NCBI GenBank assembly: GCA_963783865.1
Contig: CAWAPD010000002.1
Span: 124,001-188,000 of the forward strand
Source of the DNA: CAWAPD01 sp963783865
Lineage (GTDB): Bacteria; Actinomycetota; Thermoleophilia; UBA2241
Length of the DNA: 64,000 bases
Reading direction: 5' to 3'
Shown piece by piece: positions 44,215 to 53,189 of the stretch. The notes below the pieces were generated by a model. The model worked only from the letters and a program-made list of their open reading frames with translations. It did no database searches and had not been told where the DNA came from. Made by a program: the position numbers and the translations under genes. How positions within the stretch are numbered: position 1 is the first letter of the stretch; the number at the start of each line of letters is the position of its first letter.

Positions 44215-45201
44215 CTATTCAAACCGCGCGACGACGGCCGAGAGCCTGTCGAGGCGCGCGAGCTCGTCGCCGCCGAGGCGCAGCCCCATGGCGGCGGCAT
44301 CGTCGCGCGCCTGTTCGGGCCGCGAGGCGCCAGGGATGGCGACGACCGTGTCGCCGTAGAAGGTGATCGCCCAAGCGAGAGCGACCTGCGCCGCCGAGGC
44401 GCCGTGCGCCTCTCCAATCTCGTGCAGCTCGTCGATCAGCGGCTTGGTCCGGGCGAGTCCTTCCCCGCTCAGATAACGCCCCGACGCGCTGACGCGCGAC
44501 CGGCGGCCCCAGGCAAGGGAGCGCACCAGCGAGGGGTCGGCGTGAAAGCGGCCGGTCAGCACGCCCTGCGCGATCGGTGAATAGGCGATCAAGGTCACGT
44601 CCCGGCGTCGCGCCGTCTCGAGCAGGCCGTTGCGCTCGATGCGCCGGTCGAGCAGGCTGACCGGCACCTGGTTCGAGGCCAGCGGCAGGCCGCTGTTCCC
44701 CAGCGCCTCGATCACCTTCACCATCTGGCTGGCCGAAAAGTTGCTGACGCCCACCGCCCGTACCTTGCCGGCGCGCACCAGCCTCGCCATCTCCCGCATC
44801 TGCGCCCCGACCGACGACAGGCTGTGCGAGGTGTGGACCTGATGGATGCCGATCGGATAGGGGTCGAGGTTGGAGAGCCGGCGAGCGATGGTGCGCCCGA
44901 TGCTGCCGGCCGTCTTGAGCTCGGGGAGCCACTTGGTCGCCACCACCACGTCGCTGGGCCCGACACCGTTGGCGCGAAGGGCGGCGCTGAGGGCGCGCTC
45001 GGAGGCTCCGTTCCCGTAGGCCTGGGCGGTGTCGAACCACGTGACGCCCGCCCTCAGCGCCGCCCCGACGATCGCGTCCACGGTCTCCTGGTCGAGCGTC
45101 GCCCACATGCGTCCGACCATCCCCCTGCCCTGCGAGAACTGCCAGCAGCCGAGGCCAATGGGCGAGACCTCGATCCCGGTGGCGCCGAGCAGTCGCGTCA
45201 T
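44215..45201 (-). CDS. Aldo/keto reductase
   Basis: 328 residues, AKR TIM barrel. Catalytic tetrad visible: Asp and Tyr in WFDTAQAYGNGASE, Lys in VVVATKW, His in IHQVHTSHS. The C-terminal NADPH-binding segment VAIPGASRPEQARDDAAAMG is normal. ATG at 45199-45201. Position between ilvN and ilvC may be incidental; substrate unknown. Confidence 0.88.
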   Translation of the reverse strand: MTRLLGATGIEVSPIGLGCWQFSQGRGMVGRMWATLDQETVDAIVGAALRAGVTWFDTAQAYGNGASERALSAALRANGVGPSDVVVATKWLPELKTAGSIGRTIARRLSNLDPYPIGIHQVHTSHSLSSVGAQMREMARLVRAGKVRAVGVSNFSASQMVKVIEALGNSGLPLASNQVPVSLLDRRIERNGLLETARRRDVTLIAYSPIAQGVLTGRFHADPSLVRSLAWGRRSRVSASGRYLSGEGLARTKPLIDELHEIGEAHGASAAQVALAWAITFYGDTVVAIPGASRPEQARDDAAAMGLRLGGDELARLDRLSAVVARFE

Positions 45202-45274
45202 CGTGCGTCTCCCACTCTCAGCGGACGTGACGCGAGCACGTGCGCCGCCTTGTCGAAGTGGTCCCCGCCGCGCG

Positions 45275-45523
45275 TCAGGCGGGCGTCGCCTTCGCCCGCC
45301 AGAGCACGCGGACCATGCCCGCCGCCTGCACGCCCTGCTGGGCGGTGAGCGCGACCCAGACCCAGCGCCGCACGCCCCCTGCGCGTCGCGCGCGACGGGC
45401 GAAGTGGAGCGTGGTCGCAACGGTCGCCGCCAGGCCCGCCCAGAACAGCACGGGGTGCTCGGCGAGGAACTTCGCAGGGTCCCGACGCACACCGCGACCA
45501 CAGGCCGGACACCGCATCGTCAA
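45275..45523 (-). CDS. Small membrane protein of unknown function
   Basis: 82 residues: an N-terminal CPACGRG knuckle, one to two hydrophobic helices (LFWAGLAATVATTLHFA and WVWVALTAQQGVQAAGMV) around a basic segment. A TTG at 45521-45523 overlaps the ilvN stop (TTGA), or the ATG at 45517 is used. The coupling to ilvN supports a real gene; I do not recognise the family. Confidence 0.5.
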   Translation of the reverse strand: MTMRCPACGRGVRRDPAKFLAEHPVLFWAGLAATVATTLHFARRARRAGGVRRWVWVALTAQQGVQAAGMVRVLWRAKATPA

Positions 45524-45999
45524 CCCTTCCCTCTGCCGATCGCCACCGTACCGGTGCGCACGATCTCGATCAGCCCCAGCGGCTGCAGCAGGCTGAGCAG
45601 CGCCGCCAGGGTGTCGGGCGACGCCGTGACCTCGAGCACCAGCGTCTTGCGGTCGACGTCGACCACCTTGGCCTTGAAGATGTCGGCGAGCTGCAGCACC
45701 TCGGTGCGTTTGTCGCCCTCGGCGGCGACGCGGATCAGCGCCAGCTCGCGGGCGACCATCGACTCGGGGTCGAGATCGCGGATCTTGACCACGTTGATCA
45801 GCTTGTGGAGCTGCTTGGTCACCTGGTCGATGGGGTGCTCCGCGCCGTCCATGGTGATCGTCATCCGCGACAGCCCGGGGTTCTCGCTCTCCCCCACCAC
45901 GAGGCTGTCGATGTTGAAGCCGCGCCGCGCGAACAGGCCGGCCACGCGCGTCAGCACGCCCGGCTTGTTCTCGACCAGGACCGACAGCGTATGCTTCAT
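45520..45999 (-). CDS. ilvN: Acetolactate synthase small (regulatory) subunit
   Basis: 159 residues, valine-sensing subunit. N-terminal ACT domain (LSVLVENKPGVLTRVAGLFARRGFNIDSL) and the second domain ending PLGLIEIVRTGTVAI. ATG at 45997-45999 overlaps the ilvB stop by 4 bases. Confidence 0.95.
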   Translation of the reverse strand: MKHTLSVLVENKPGVLTRVAGLFARRGFNIDSLVVGESENPGLSRMTITMDGAEHPIDQVTKQLHKLINVVKIRDLDPESMVARELALIRVAAEGDKRTEVLQLADIFKAKVVDVDRKTLVLEVTASPDTLAALLSLLQPLGLIEIVRTGTVAIGRGKG

Positions 46000-47720
46000 G
46001 GCTTGGACCTCCCGGCCGCGGCGCCGCCGATCATCTCCGTGATGGAGGCGCCGGACGGCACCATGGGGTAGACGCTCTCTTCCTTGCGCACCCTGAAGTC
46101 GATCACCGCCGGCCGCGGGTCCTTGATCGCCTCGCGCAGCGCATCGGCGACCTCCTCCTTGCTGGTGACCGTGGCGCCCAAGGCGCCGTACGCTTCGGCC
46201 ACCTTGGCGAAGTCGGGCTGATGCTCGAAGTAGGTCTCGGAGTAGCGCCGGTTCCAGAACAGCTCCTGCCACTGCCGCACCATGCCCAGGTACCGGTTGT
46301 TCAGGATCGCGTACACGACCGGGATCTGGTAGGCCATCGCCGTCCCCAGCTCCTGGATCGTCATCTGGAAGCTGCCGTCGCCGGCGATGTCGATGACCTG
46401 CTTGTCGGGTCGCCCGATCTGGGCGCCGATCGCCGCCGGCACGCCGAAGCCCATCGTCCCCAGGCCGCCGGAGCTGATGAACTGACGCGGGAACGTGTAG
46501 CCGAAGTACTGGCAGGCCCACATCTGGTGCTGGCCCACGTCGGTCGTGATGATGCAGTCGCCGCCGGTGACATCGCGGATCTGCTCGACCACGTACTGGG
46601 GCGGGATCTCGCCCTCGACGTCGTCGTCCTCGTAGGCCAGCGGGTGCTTGGCGCGCCAGGCGTCGACCTTCTCGAGCCAGGCGGCGGTGCGCCCAGGTTT
46701 CACCTCGAGCTGGTCGAGCTCGGCCAGGATGTCCTCGAGCACGAGCCGCGCGTCACCGACCACAGGGATTCGCGGCTCGATGTTCTTGCCGATCTCGGCC
46801 GGGTCGACGTCGATGTGGATGACCTTCGCCTGCGGCGCGAACGCCGAAAGCTTGCCGGTCACGCGGTCGTCGAAGCGGGCGCCCACGGCCACCAGCAGGT
46901 CGCACTCGTGGACGGCCCAGTTGGCGTAGCCGGTGCCGTGCATGCCGAGCATGCCGAGCGAGAGGTGGTGCGTCTCAGGGAAGGCGCCGAGCGCCATCAG
47001 CGTGGTCGTGACCGGGATCTGCAGCCGCTCGGCCAGCTTGCCCAGGGCCTCGCTGCCGTTCGACGAGATCACGCCGCCGCCGACGTAGAGCACCGGCCGC
47101 TCGGCTTCGAGCAGGGCCTTGGCGACGGCCCGGATCTGCTTGACGTGGCCCCGCAGTGTCGGCTTGTAGCCGGGCAGATCCACCGCCGTCGCCTTCTTGT
47201 ACGTGAACTCGGCGAACTGGCTGGTCACCGGCACGTCGATCAGCACCGGCCCCGGCCGCCCAGTGGAGGCGATGTGGAACGCCTCGTGGATGATCTGCGG
47301 CAGCTCAGCCGGGTTCGTGTTCAGGTACGAGTGCTTGACGATCGGCAGCGTGATGCCGGTCGTATCGGCCTCCTGGAAGGCGTCGGTGCCGATCAGATCG
47401 GCCTTGACCTGTCCGGTGATGGCCACCATGGCGATGGAGTCGAGGTACGCATTGGCGATGCCGGTCACCAGGTTCGTGGCGCCGGGGCCGCTGGTCGCGA
47501 TGCACACGCCCACCTTGCCGGTCGCACGCGCGTAGCCGTCGGCGGCGTGGGCGGCGCCCTGCTCGTGGCGCACGAGGATGTGCCGCAGATCGCTGTCGTA
47601 CAGCGCGTCGTAGAACGGGATCACCACCCCGCCGGGGTAGCCGAACACGACGTCGCAGCCCTCGTCCTTGAGGGCCTGGACGATCGCGTACGAGCCTTTC
47701 ATCTTGGTCTGAGGTGTCAT
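45996..47720 (-). CDS. ilvB: Acetolactate synthase large subunit
   Basis: ThDP/FAD enzyme, 574 residues. FGYPGGVVIPFYDAL, the activating Glu in LVRHEQGAAHAADGYAR, FQEADTTGITLPIVKHSY, and the ThDP motif GDGSFQMTIQELGTA...NNRYLGMVRQWQ. ATG overlaps the ilvD stop by 4 bases. Shared by valine, leucine and isoleucine synthesis. Confidence 0.96.
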   Translation of the reverse strand: MTPQTKMKGSYAIVQALKDEGCDVVFGYPGGVVIPFYDALYDSDLRHILVRHEQGAAHAADGYARATGKVGVCIATSGPGATNLVTGIANAYLDSIAMVAITGQVKADLIGTDAFQEADTTGITLPIVKHSYLNTNPAELPQIIHEAFHIASTGRPGPVLIDVPVTSQFAEFTYKKATAVDLPGYKPTLRGHVKQIRAVAKALLEAERPVLYVGGGVISSNGSEALGKLAERLQIPVTTTLMALGAFPETHHLSLGMLGMHGTGYANWAVHECDLLVAVGARFDDRVTGKLSAFAPQAKVIHIDVDPAEIGKNIEPRIPVVGDARLVLEDILAELDQLEVKPGRTAAWLEKVDAWRAKHPLAYEDDDVEGEIPPQYVVEQIRDVTGGDCIITTDVGQHQMWACQYFGYTFPRQFISSGGLGTMGFGVPAAIGAQIGRPDKQVIDIAGDGSFQMTIQELGTAMAYQIPVVYAILNNRYLGMVRQWQELFWNRRYSETYFEHQPDFAKVAEAYGALGATVTSKEEVADALREAIKDPRPAVIDFRVRKEESVYPMVPSGASITEMIGGAAAGRSKP

Positions 47721-49384
47721 CGAAGCACTGCTCCCTTCTCCGCGCCGGAGACGTGGGTGACGTAGCGGGCCAGCCATCCCGTTACGCCGGGGCGCGGCGG
47801 TGTGGGCGGCTTCGCCGCCCGGCGCCGCGCCAGCTCCTCGTCGCTCACGTCCAGGGTGAGGGTGCGGGCGGGGATGTCGATCGCGATCGTGTCCCCTTCT
47901 TCGACCAGGCCGATCGGACCGCCGGCCTGCGCCTCGGGGGCGACGTGGCCGATGGCCGCGCCGCGTGTGGCGCCGCTGAAACGGCCGTCGGTGATGAGGG
48001 CCACATCGCCGGCCAGCCCACGGCCGGCGAGTGTCGAGGTGGCCATCAGCATCTCGGGCATGCCGGGCGCGCCCTTGGGGCCCTCGTTGCGGATGACGAT
48101 GACCGAGCCCTTGGCGATGGCGCCCTCGGCGATCGCCCTGACGGCGTCGGCCTCGCTCTCGAAGACCCGCGCCGGGCCGCTGCGCCGCAGCATGCCCTCG
48201 GCCACGGCCGCCTCCTTGACCACCGAGCCCTCGGGCGCGAGGTTGCCGAACAGGACGGCCAGGCCGCCGGTCGGGTGGTAGGGCTTGTCCATCGGCCGGA
48301 TCACGTCGGCGTCGACGACGCGGGCGGCGGAGACGGCGGCCGCCTGCGAGGCGGCCGCCACGGTCGCCGCCGCCCCGTCCATCAGGCCGGCGCCGATCAG
48401 CTGCCGCATGAGCGCCTGGATGCCGCCGGCGCGGTAGAGGTCCTCCATATGGTGCTGCCCCGACGGGGCGAGGCTGCAGATGTGGGGCACGCGCGAGGCG
48501 ATGTCGTTGATCCGCTGCAGCGGGAACTCGAGCCCGGCCTCGGTGGCGATCGCCGCCAGGTGGAGCACGGTGTTGGTCGAGCAGCCCAGCGCCGCGTCGG
48601 CGGTCAGCGCGTTGGCGATGGCGCGATCGTCGACGATGCGGCGAGCGCCGAGGCCGTTCGCGAGAACGCCCATGACCCGCTCGCCGCTCTCCTTCGCCAG
48701 CCGCAGCCGCTCGGAGTACGGCGCCGGGATCGTGCCGTTGCCGGGCAGCGCCAGGCCCAGCACCTCGCTCAGGCAGTTCATGGAGTTGGCCGTGAACAGG
48801 CCCGAGCACGAGCCACAGGTCGGGCAGGCGGCGCACTCGATCGCCTTGAGGCCGGCGTCGTCGAGCGAACCGGCCATGTGCTGGCCGACCGCCTCGAACA
48901 CGCTGTTCAGGTCGAGCACGCGCCCGTCGGCGAAGCCGGTCAGCATCGGCCCGCCGCTGACGACGATGGTCGGCAGGTCGAGGCGCACGGCGGCCATCAT
49001 CATGCCGGGGACGATCTTGTCGCAGCACGGCACCAGCACGAGGGCGTCGAAGGCGTGGCCGCGGGCCATCGACTCGACCGTGTCGGCGATCAGCTCGCGG
49101 CTCGGCAGGCTGAAGTTCATGCCCTCGTGGTTCATCGCGATGCCGTCGCAGATGCCCATCGTGCCGAACTCGAACGGCACGCCGCCGCCGCTGCGCACGC
49201 CGGCCTTGACGGCGTCGACGATCGAACGCAGGTGCATGTGGCCGGGTACGACCTCGCTGAACGAGTTGGCGATGCCGACGAACGGGCGCTCCATCTCGGC
49301 GTCGGTCACGCCGAGGGCGCGCAGCAGCGAGCGGTGCGGCGCCCGCGCCACGCCCTTCTTGATCTCGTCGCTTCTCAGGCTCAT
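47717..49384 (-). CDS. ilvD: Dihydroxy-acid dehydratase
   Basis: Fe-S dehydratase, 555 residues. Cluster-binding cysteines in LVPCCDKIVPGMMM and ACPTCGSCSGLFTANSMNC; GCSTNTVLHL follows. Start at ATG 49384 (MSLRSDEIKKG) with GAGGTG upstream; an in-frame extension to 49474 has no similarity. Head of the ilvD-B-N operon; only a weak TATCAT -10 (49455-49460) is seen upstream. Confidence 0.96.
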   Translation of the reverse strand: MSLRSDEIKKGVARAPHRSLLRALGVTDAEMERPFVGIANSFSEVVPGHMHLRSIVDAVKAGVRSGGGVPFEFGTMGICDGIAMNHEGMNFSLPSRELIADTVESMARGHAFDALVLVPCCDKIVPGMMMAAVRLDLPTIVVSGGPMLTGFADGRVLDLNSVFEAVGQHMAGSLDDAGLKAIECAACPTCGSCSGLFTANSMNCLSEVLGLALPGNGTIPAPYSERLRLAKESGERVMGVLANGLGARRIVDDRAIANALTADAALGCSTNTVLHLAAIATEAGLEFPLQRINDIASRVPHICSLAPSGQHHMEDLYRAGGIQALMRQLIGAGLMDGAAATVAAASQAAAVSAARVVDADVIRPMDKPYHPTGGLAVLFGNLAPEGSVVKEAAVAEGMLRRSGPARVFESEADAVRAIAEGAIAKGSVIVIRNEGPKGAPGMPEMLMATSTLAGRGLAGDVALITDGRFSGATRGAAIGHVAPEAQAGGPIGLVEEGDTIAIDIPARTLTLDVSDEELARRRAAKPPTPPRPGVTGWLARYVTHVSGAEKGAVLR

Positions 49385-49514
49385 GCCCACCTCGCGCTCG
49401 TGAGTCGCCGCCGGACGGGACCGCAGGCACGCGGGCGCCCGCCGTGAATCTGCAATGATACCGGATTGAGGCAAGCGCGAGGGGCGCGGGTCCCGGCCGC
49501 GCGTCCCGCGCGGC

Positions 49515-51359
49515 CTAACCCGCGCCGCCCCCCACGCCGCCGCCTCCGCCGCCGCCGCCGCCCGAGAACCCGCCGCCGCCGCCTGAGGGCGACGAGGCGG
49601 CAGTCGCGGCGGCGAACCCGCTCGAGAAGGCGCTGGCGAAGCTCTGGGCGCCCATCTCGTGGGCGCCGACCCACCACATCGTGGTCGAGAACGCCGGGTC
49701 CTGCACGACCTCGGGCACCTTGACCTTCATCGCCGCGATCACCTCGTCGGCCATGCCGAAGACGGTCGCCAGGACCAGGTACTGCTCCCAGAGCACGACC
49801 GCCGTGGGCGGTTTCTCCTGCATGCGGCCGAAGTCGCGCATGTAGTTGCGCAGGCCCCTGTACCTGGCGTGCAGCTCGGCCGCCTCGCGCGTGCGGCGCT
49901 TGAGCGTGGCGGCACCGGCCAGCACGGCGATGCCGACCGGGATGCCGACGAAGGCGAGCGGCGCGTGGAACCCCCAGCCGAGCACGACCACCGAGGCGAG
50001 CAGGCCGACGCCGACCAGGCCGAAGGTCCTGGCGGCGGCGCCGCTGCTCGCCTCCATGAACCCCAGGGCCTTGCCGCGCTCCACGACCAGCTTGCGCCAG
50101 GCGGTGTGCTGCTCGCGGAACGTCTTCTGGTTGTGCTTGGCGTAGTCCTTGACCTGCGGGATCGTCACCGTCGGACCGCCGGCGACCGTCGTGAACAGCA
50201 GCCCCAGCAGCTCCTTGTCGATCTCGTCGCAGCTCTCCCACCTGGCGGTGTCCAGCGTCATCTGGTACGTCCGCTCCTCCTTGTGGAAGAAGCCGCCGTC
50301 CTCGGTCAGGGGCGCGACCGCGACCACGCCGCGGCGCGTCAGGTCGACGATCGTCGCCGGCACCGCGTTGGCGTCGAGGTCGCCCATCTTCCAGAGGTAG
50401 TCGACCAGCGCCGGGTGCAGGTCGGCGGGGATGTCGCGGTAGTACTCGCCGGGCAGCGACACCCTGTGCTCGCGACCGAAGCGGAAGTAGGCCCAGACCA
50501 GGGCCGCGACGGCGAGGACGTCGAGGGCGATCTGCGTCCAGCCGGCCACGACCTTGCGATGCTCGGCGGCGCGCGCCGCGGCGCGCGCGGCGTTCGCCTC
50601 GGCCGCCCACCGGCCCTCGTCGGCGAGGATGGTCGGCAACTCGGTCTCGGCGATCGCCGGCGTCGTGGCCAGGGTCGCCGCCGGGAAGACGATGCGCGCC
50701 TCGAGCATCTGCCCCGCCGGAAGCGGCGCGACATTGTACAGCACCGTGCCGTCGGGCTGCTTGTACACCGTCCCGGTCAGAGGTCCGTGGCCCCACACAC
50801 GGACCTGGTCCGACGGCACGTCGCCGGGCAGCGCCACGCGCACGCGCACCTCGCCCATCGGCACGGTCCAGGCATCCTGGCCGATGAACTGCCAGTAGAG
50901 CTGGGCCACGTCGGCGTAGCGTTGGGCGGCGCCCTCCGCGCGGTAGTGGAGGGTGAACGTAGCTGTGGTGTCGGCCAGGTCGAAGTAGGTGTCGACGCGC
51001 ACGGCGTCGCCCTCGTCGGTGACCGTGTAGGTGCCGGGGGGATGCAACGAGTCGGTGCTCGGCGGCGACAGGGTCGCCGGCCCGGACGGACCGTCGACGC
51101 CCAGTACCCGGATCGCGTCGGCGGCATTCTTGTCGATGACCCAGTACACGTATGAGAAGTGGCCGCTGAAGTCGAAGGTCTGGCGCATGTCGACCGTCAG
51201 CGAGCCGTTCGCGGCGACGCGCGCCTGGATGTCGCAGCCTGGGATCGCGTACGACTTGGCGGCCGCCGCCGCCGGCGCGAGGAGCGCGACCAGCGCGACG
51301 AGCACCACGGCGGCGGCCGCCCCCGCGGCGCGGCGAAGACGGGGCGGACGGTGTGGCAC
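49515..51359 (-). CDS. DUF2207 family membrane protein
   Basis: 614 residues. Signal peptide, an extracellular beta-rich DUF2207 domain (about 30-245), a helix near 262-280 (IALDVLAVAALVWAYFRF), a cytoplasmic part, two more helices near 430-475, and a Gly-rich tail (SGGGGGFSGGGGGGGGG) typical of the family. I prefer the GTG at 51357-51359 because GGAGG lies 8 bases before it; the ATG five codons upstream would put that ribosome-binding site inside the gene. Function of DUF2207 proteins is unknown. Confidence 0.85.
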   Translation of the reverse strand: MPHRPPRLRRAAGAAAAVVLVALVALLAPAAAAAKSYAIPGCDIQARVAANGSLTVDMRQTFDFSGHFSYVYWVIDKNAADAIRVLGVDGPSGPATLSPPSTDSLHPPGTYTVTDEGDAVRVDTYFDLADTTATFTLHYRAEGAAQRYADVAQLYWQFIGQDAWTVPMGEVRVRVALPGDVPSDQVRVWGHGPLTGTVYKQPDGTVLYNVAPLPAGQMLEARIVFPAATLATTPAIAETELPTILADEGRWAAEANAARAAARAAEHRKVVAGWTQIALDVLAVAALVWAYFRFGREHRVSLPGEYYRDIPADLHPALVDYLWKMGDLDANAVPATIVDLTRRGVVAVAPLTEDGGFFHKEERTYQMTLDTARWESCDEIDKELLGLLFTTVAGGPTVTIPQVKDYAKHNQKTFREQHTAWRKLVVERGKALGFMEASSGAAARTFGLVGVGLLASVVVLGWGFHAPLAFVGIPVGIAVLAGAATLKRRTREAAELHARYRGLRNYMRDFGRMQEKPPTAVVLWEQYLVLATVFGMADEVIAAMKVKVPEVVQDPAFSTTMWWVGAHEMGAQSFASAFSSGFAAATAASSPSGGGGGFSGGGGGGGGGVGGGAG

Positions 51360-51424
51360 GGGACCTTCCTCCATGACTGGGCAATCCTATCGGAGCGGAC
51401 GGGCCGGCGCAGGAGCCGGCGCGC

Positions 51425-51450
51425 GGCGGGGCGGCGGATGCCGCCCCGCC
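51425..51450. other. GC hairpin between divergent genes
   Basis: 11-bp perfect stem GGCGGGGCGGC/GCCGCCCCGCC with loop GGAT in the 243-base gap between the DUF2207 gene and the DUF302 gene, upstream of both. Confidence 0.45.
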
Positions 51451-51558
51451 CGCCGACCCACACCCGCAGTCATGTTCCTCCCGGCGTCCCCATGGGAAAG
51501 CTGCGGCAAGAGGGGGCCCGACGTGCGATGCGACACCGATGAGCGTGGGTTCGGGAAA

Positions 51559-51574
51559 ATACCCTCTTGGGTAT
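51559..51574. promoter_or_regulatory. CsoR/CstR-type operator
   Basis: Perfect dyad ATACCC-TCTT-GGGTAT, 28 bases before the DUF302 start. This A/T-flanked C-tract/G-tract palindrome is the shape of operators bound by CsoR-family repressors (copper-sensing CsoR or persulfide-sensing CstR). No CsoR-family gene is in the window. Confidence 0.55.
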
Positions 51575-51602
51575 GGACCACCGACCCCGATGAAAGGAAC
51601 GC

Positions 51603-51992
51603 ATGGCGACCAGCTACGGCATCAGCAAGACCGTCGATGCGCCCTTCGCAGCAGCGGTGGCCCGGGCCCGCGAGGCCTTGCAGAGCGAAGGCTTCGGCGT
51701 CCTCTGCGACATCGACGTCAAGGCGACGATGAAGCAGAAGCTCGGCATCGAGCGCGACGACTACCTGATACTCGGGGCATGCAACCCGCCCCTTGCCAAT
51801 CGCGCGCTCGAGGCCGAGAACGAGGTCGGGCTGCTGCTGCCGTGCAACGTGATCGTCTATGCCGCCGACGGCGGCACGACGGTCAGCGCCATCGACCCGG
51901 CAGTGATGCTGAGTATGATCGACAACCCTGCCCTCGCCGAGGTCGCCGCCGAGGTGCGGCTGCGGCTGGAGCGCGTGATCGCACAGGTGTAG
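51603..51992 (+). CDS. DUF302 family protein
   Basis: 129 residues, the usual DUF302 length: GISKTVDAPFAAAVARAREALQSEGFGVLCDIDVKAT, ILGACNPPLANRALEAENEVGLLLPCNVIVY. Function is unknown; relatives are often near metal or sulfur stress genes, consistent with the operator just upstream. SD AAAGGA before ATG. Co-oriented with thioredoxin 41 bases downstream. Confidence 0.88.
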   Translation: MATSYGISKTVDAPFAAAVARAREALQSEGFGVLCDIDVKATMKQKLGIERDDYLILGACNPPLANRALEAENEVGLLLPCNVIVYAADGGTTVSAIDPAVMLSMIDNPALAEVAAEVRLRLERVIAQV

Positions 51993-52033
51993 ACGACGGC
52001 CGCCACGCGGCCGACCGACAAGGAGGAATCCAG

Positions 52034-52357
52034 GTGGCAGACGCTGTGAAGACGCTGACAGACGAGACCTTCGAGAGCGAGATCGACGGCGCCGACAAGG
52101 CCGTCATCGTCGACTTCTGGGCGCCGTGGTGCGGCCCGTGCCGCACGGTAGGGCCCATCATCGAGGAACTCGCCGGCGAGCACGCCGACAAGGTGGTGGT
52201 CGGCAAGCTGAACGTCGACGAGAACCAGTCGACGGCCGGCAAGTTCGGCATCATGAGCATCCCGACGATCATCCTCTTCAAGGACGGCAAGCCGGTGAAG
52301 AAGGTCATCGGGGTCCGCAGCAAGGCCGACCTGGCGCGCGAGTTCGAGCTCGTCTGA
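52034..52357 (+). CDS. trxA: Thioredoxin
   Basis: 107 residues with the WCGPC active site in VDFWAPWCGPCRTVGPI and the cis-Pro in MSIPTIILFKDG. GTG at 52034-52036 preceded by AGGAGG. Forms an operon with the DUF302 gene and ends at a 22-bp hairpin; probably a stress-specific thioredoxin under the CsoR/CstR-type operator rather than the only copy (inference). Confidence 0.95.
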   Translation: MADAVKTLTDETFESEIDGADKAVIVDFWAPWCGPCRTVGPIIEELAGEHADKVVVGKLNVDENQSTAGKFGIMSIPTIILFKDGKPVKKVIGVRSKADLAREFELV

Positions 52358-52370
52358 GCTCGTTGCGGCA

Positions 52371-52418
52371 CGAGGGCGGCGGGGCGAGGCTCTGAGGAGC
52401 CTCGCCCCGCCGCCCTCG
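52371..52418 (+). terminator. Terminator after thioredoxin
   Basis: Perfect 22-bp stem (52371-52392 with 52397-52418), loop TGAG, followed by TCTCGTTGT; 13 bases after the trx stop. Confidence 0.72.
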
Positions 52419-52492
52419 TCTCGTTGTGCGGCCCGCGCTCCGTCGCCGGCCGCCTCCCCCCGCCACGTCTGGTGTCGGGCGGCGCAACGCGA

Positions 52493-52530
52493 AGGGGGCG
52501 GCCAGGACCTGCCGGTCCTGCCCGCCCCCT
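52493..52530 (-). terminator. Terminator after the PII gene
   Basis: Stem AGGGGGCGG-CAGGACC / GGTCCTG-CCGCCCCCT (one-base mismatch between two helices), loop TGCC, 34 bases beyond the PII stop on the minus strand. Confidence 0.62.
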
Positions 52531-52564
52531 CATGATCGGTGCCCTCTCGGGCGCCGCTGAATGG

Positions 52565-52906
52565 CTACTTGATCGCCGCCTCGCCGCGCTCCCCGGTCCG
52601 GCTGCGGATGGCTTCGTCGATCGGCAGCACGAAGATCTTGCCGGCCCCGACGCGACCCTTCTCGAGAGACTTGGCGACGCTCGCGAGGACCTTCTCGACG
52701 TCGGCGTCGGCGACCACCATCTCGACCTTCATCTTGGGATGGAAACGGAATTCTCCCGGCTGCGCCGTCTCGCCGCGCGTGAAGCCCTTCTCGACACCGA
52801 AGCCCTTGGCCTCGGTCACCGTCATGCCTACCACGCCCTCGACGGCGAGGGCTTCGGCGACCATCGACAGGTTGTAGGGCTGGATGACGACTTCGATCTT
52901 CTTCAT
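52565..52906 (-). CDS. PII family nitrogen regulatory protein with altered T-loop
   Basis: 113 residues, the length of GlnB/GlnK. MKKIEVVIQPYNLSMVAEAL, GMTVTEAKGFG and the B/C-loop block KIFVLPIDEAIRSRTGERGEAAI are canonical and contain the ATP/2-oxoglutarate contacts. The T-loop (GFTRGETAQPGEFRFHPK) keeps the normal length but has Gly at position 51 and Glu at 46, lacking both tyrosines, so uridylylation or adenylylation at Tyr51 is impossible. Sits directly after gdhA in the same orientation, so it may act on GDH or a nearby target instead of an AmtB channel. Confidence 0.88.
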   Translation of the reverse strand: MKKIEVVIQPYNLSMVAEALAVEGVVGMTVTEAKGFGVEKGFTRGETAQPGEFRFHPKMKVEMVVADADVEKVLASVAKSLEKGRVGAGKIFVLPIDEAIRSRTGERGEAAIK

Positions 52907-53126
52907 CCCGGCCTCCCTCCTTTCGCATCGGTTCCTACTGTCTTAGCAGTGATCCTGCCCGGAAATTCCCAGCCCGAGACAGCACTAAACGCTCGCCGCG
53001 AAGACTCGCCGAAAGCAACGGCGACCGGTCGGGCAGGCGCCGGATTCGGAAACGGGGGCGGTGGCGGGCGAGGCTGCCCCGCCGCACGGCGAGAAGACGC
53101 TGCGCGGCGAGCGAGGGGAGAACGAC

Positions 53127-53160
53127 GAGGGGCGGGCCGCTCGCGCGGCCCGCCCCTCGA
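53127..53160 (-). terminator. Terminator after gdhA
   Basis: Perfect 15-bp stem (53127-53141 with 53146-53160), loop TCGC, 30 bases beyond the gdhA stop; it separates gdhA from the PII gene. Confidence 0.68.
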
Positions 53161-53189
53161 GGCGTTCGTGCTTGCGTACCGTCAGGCGA

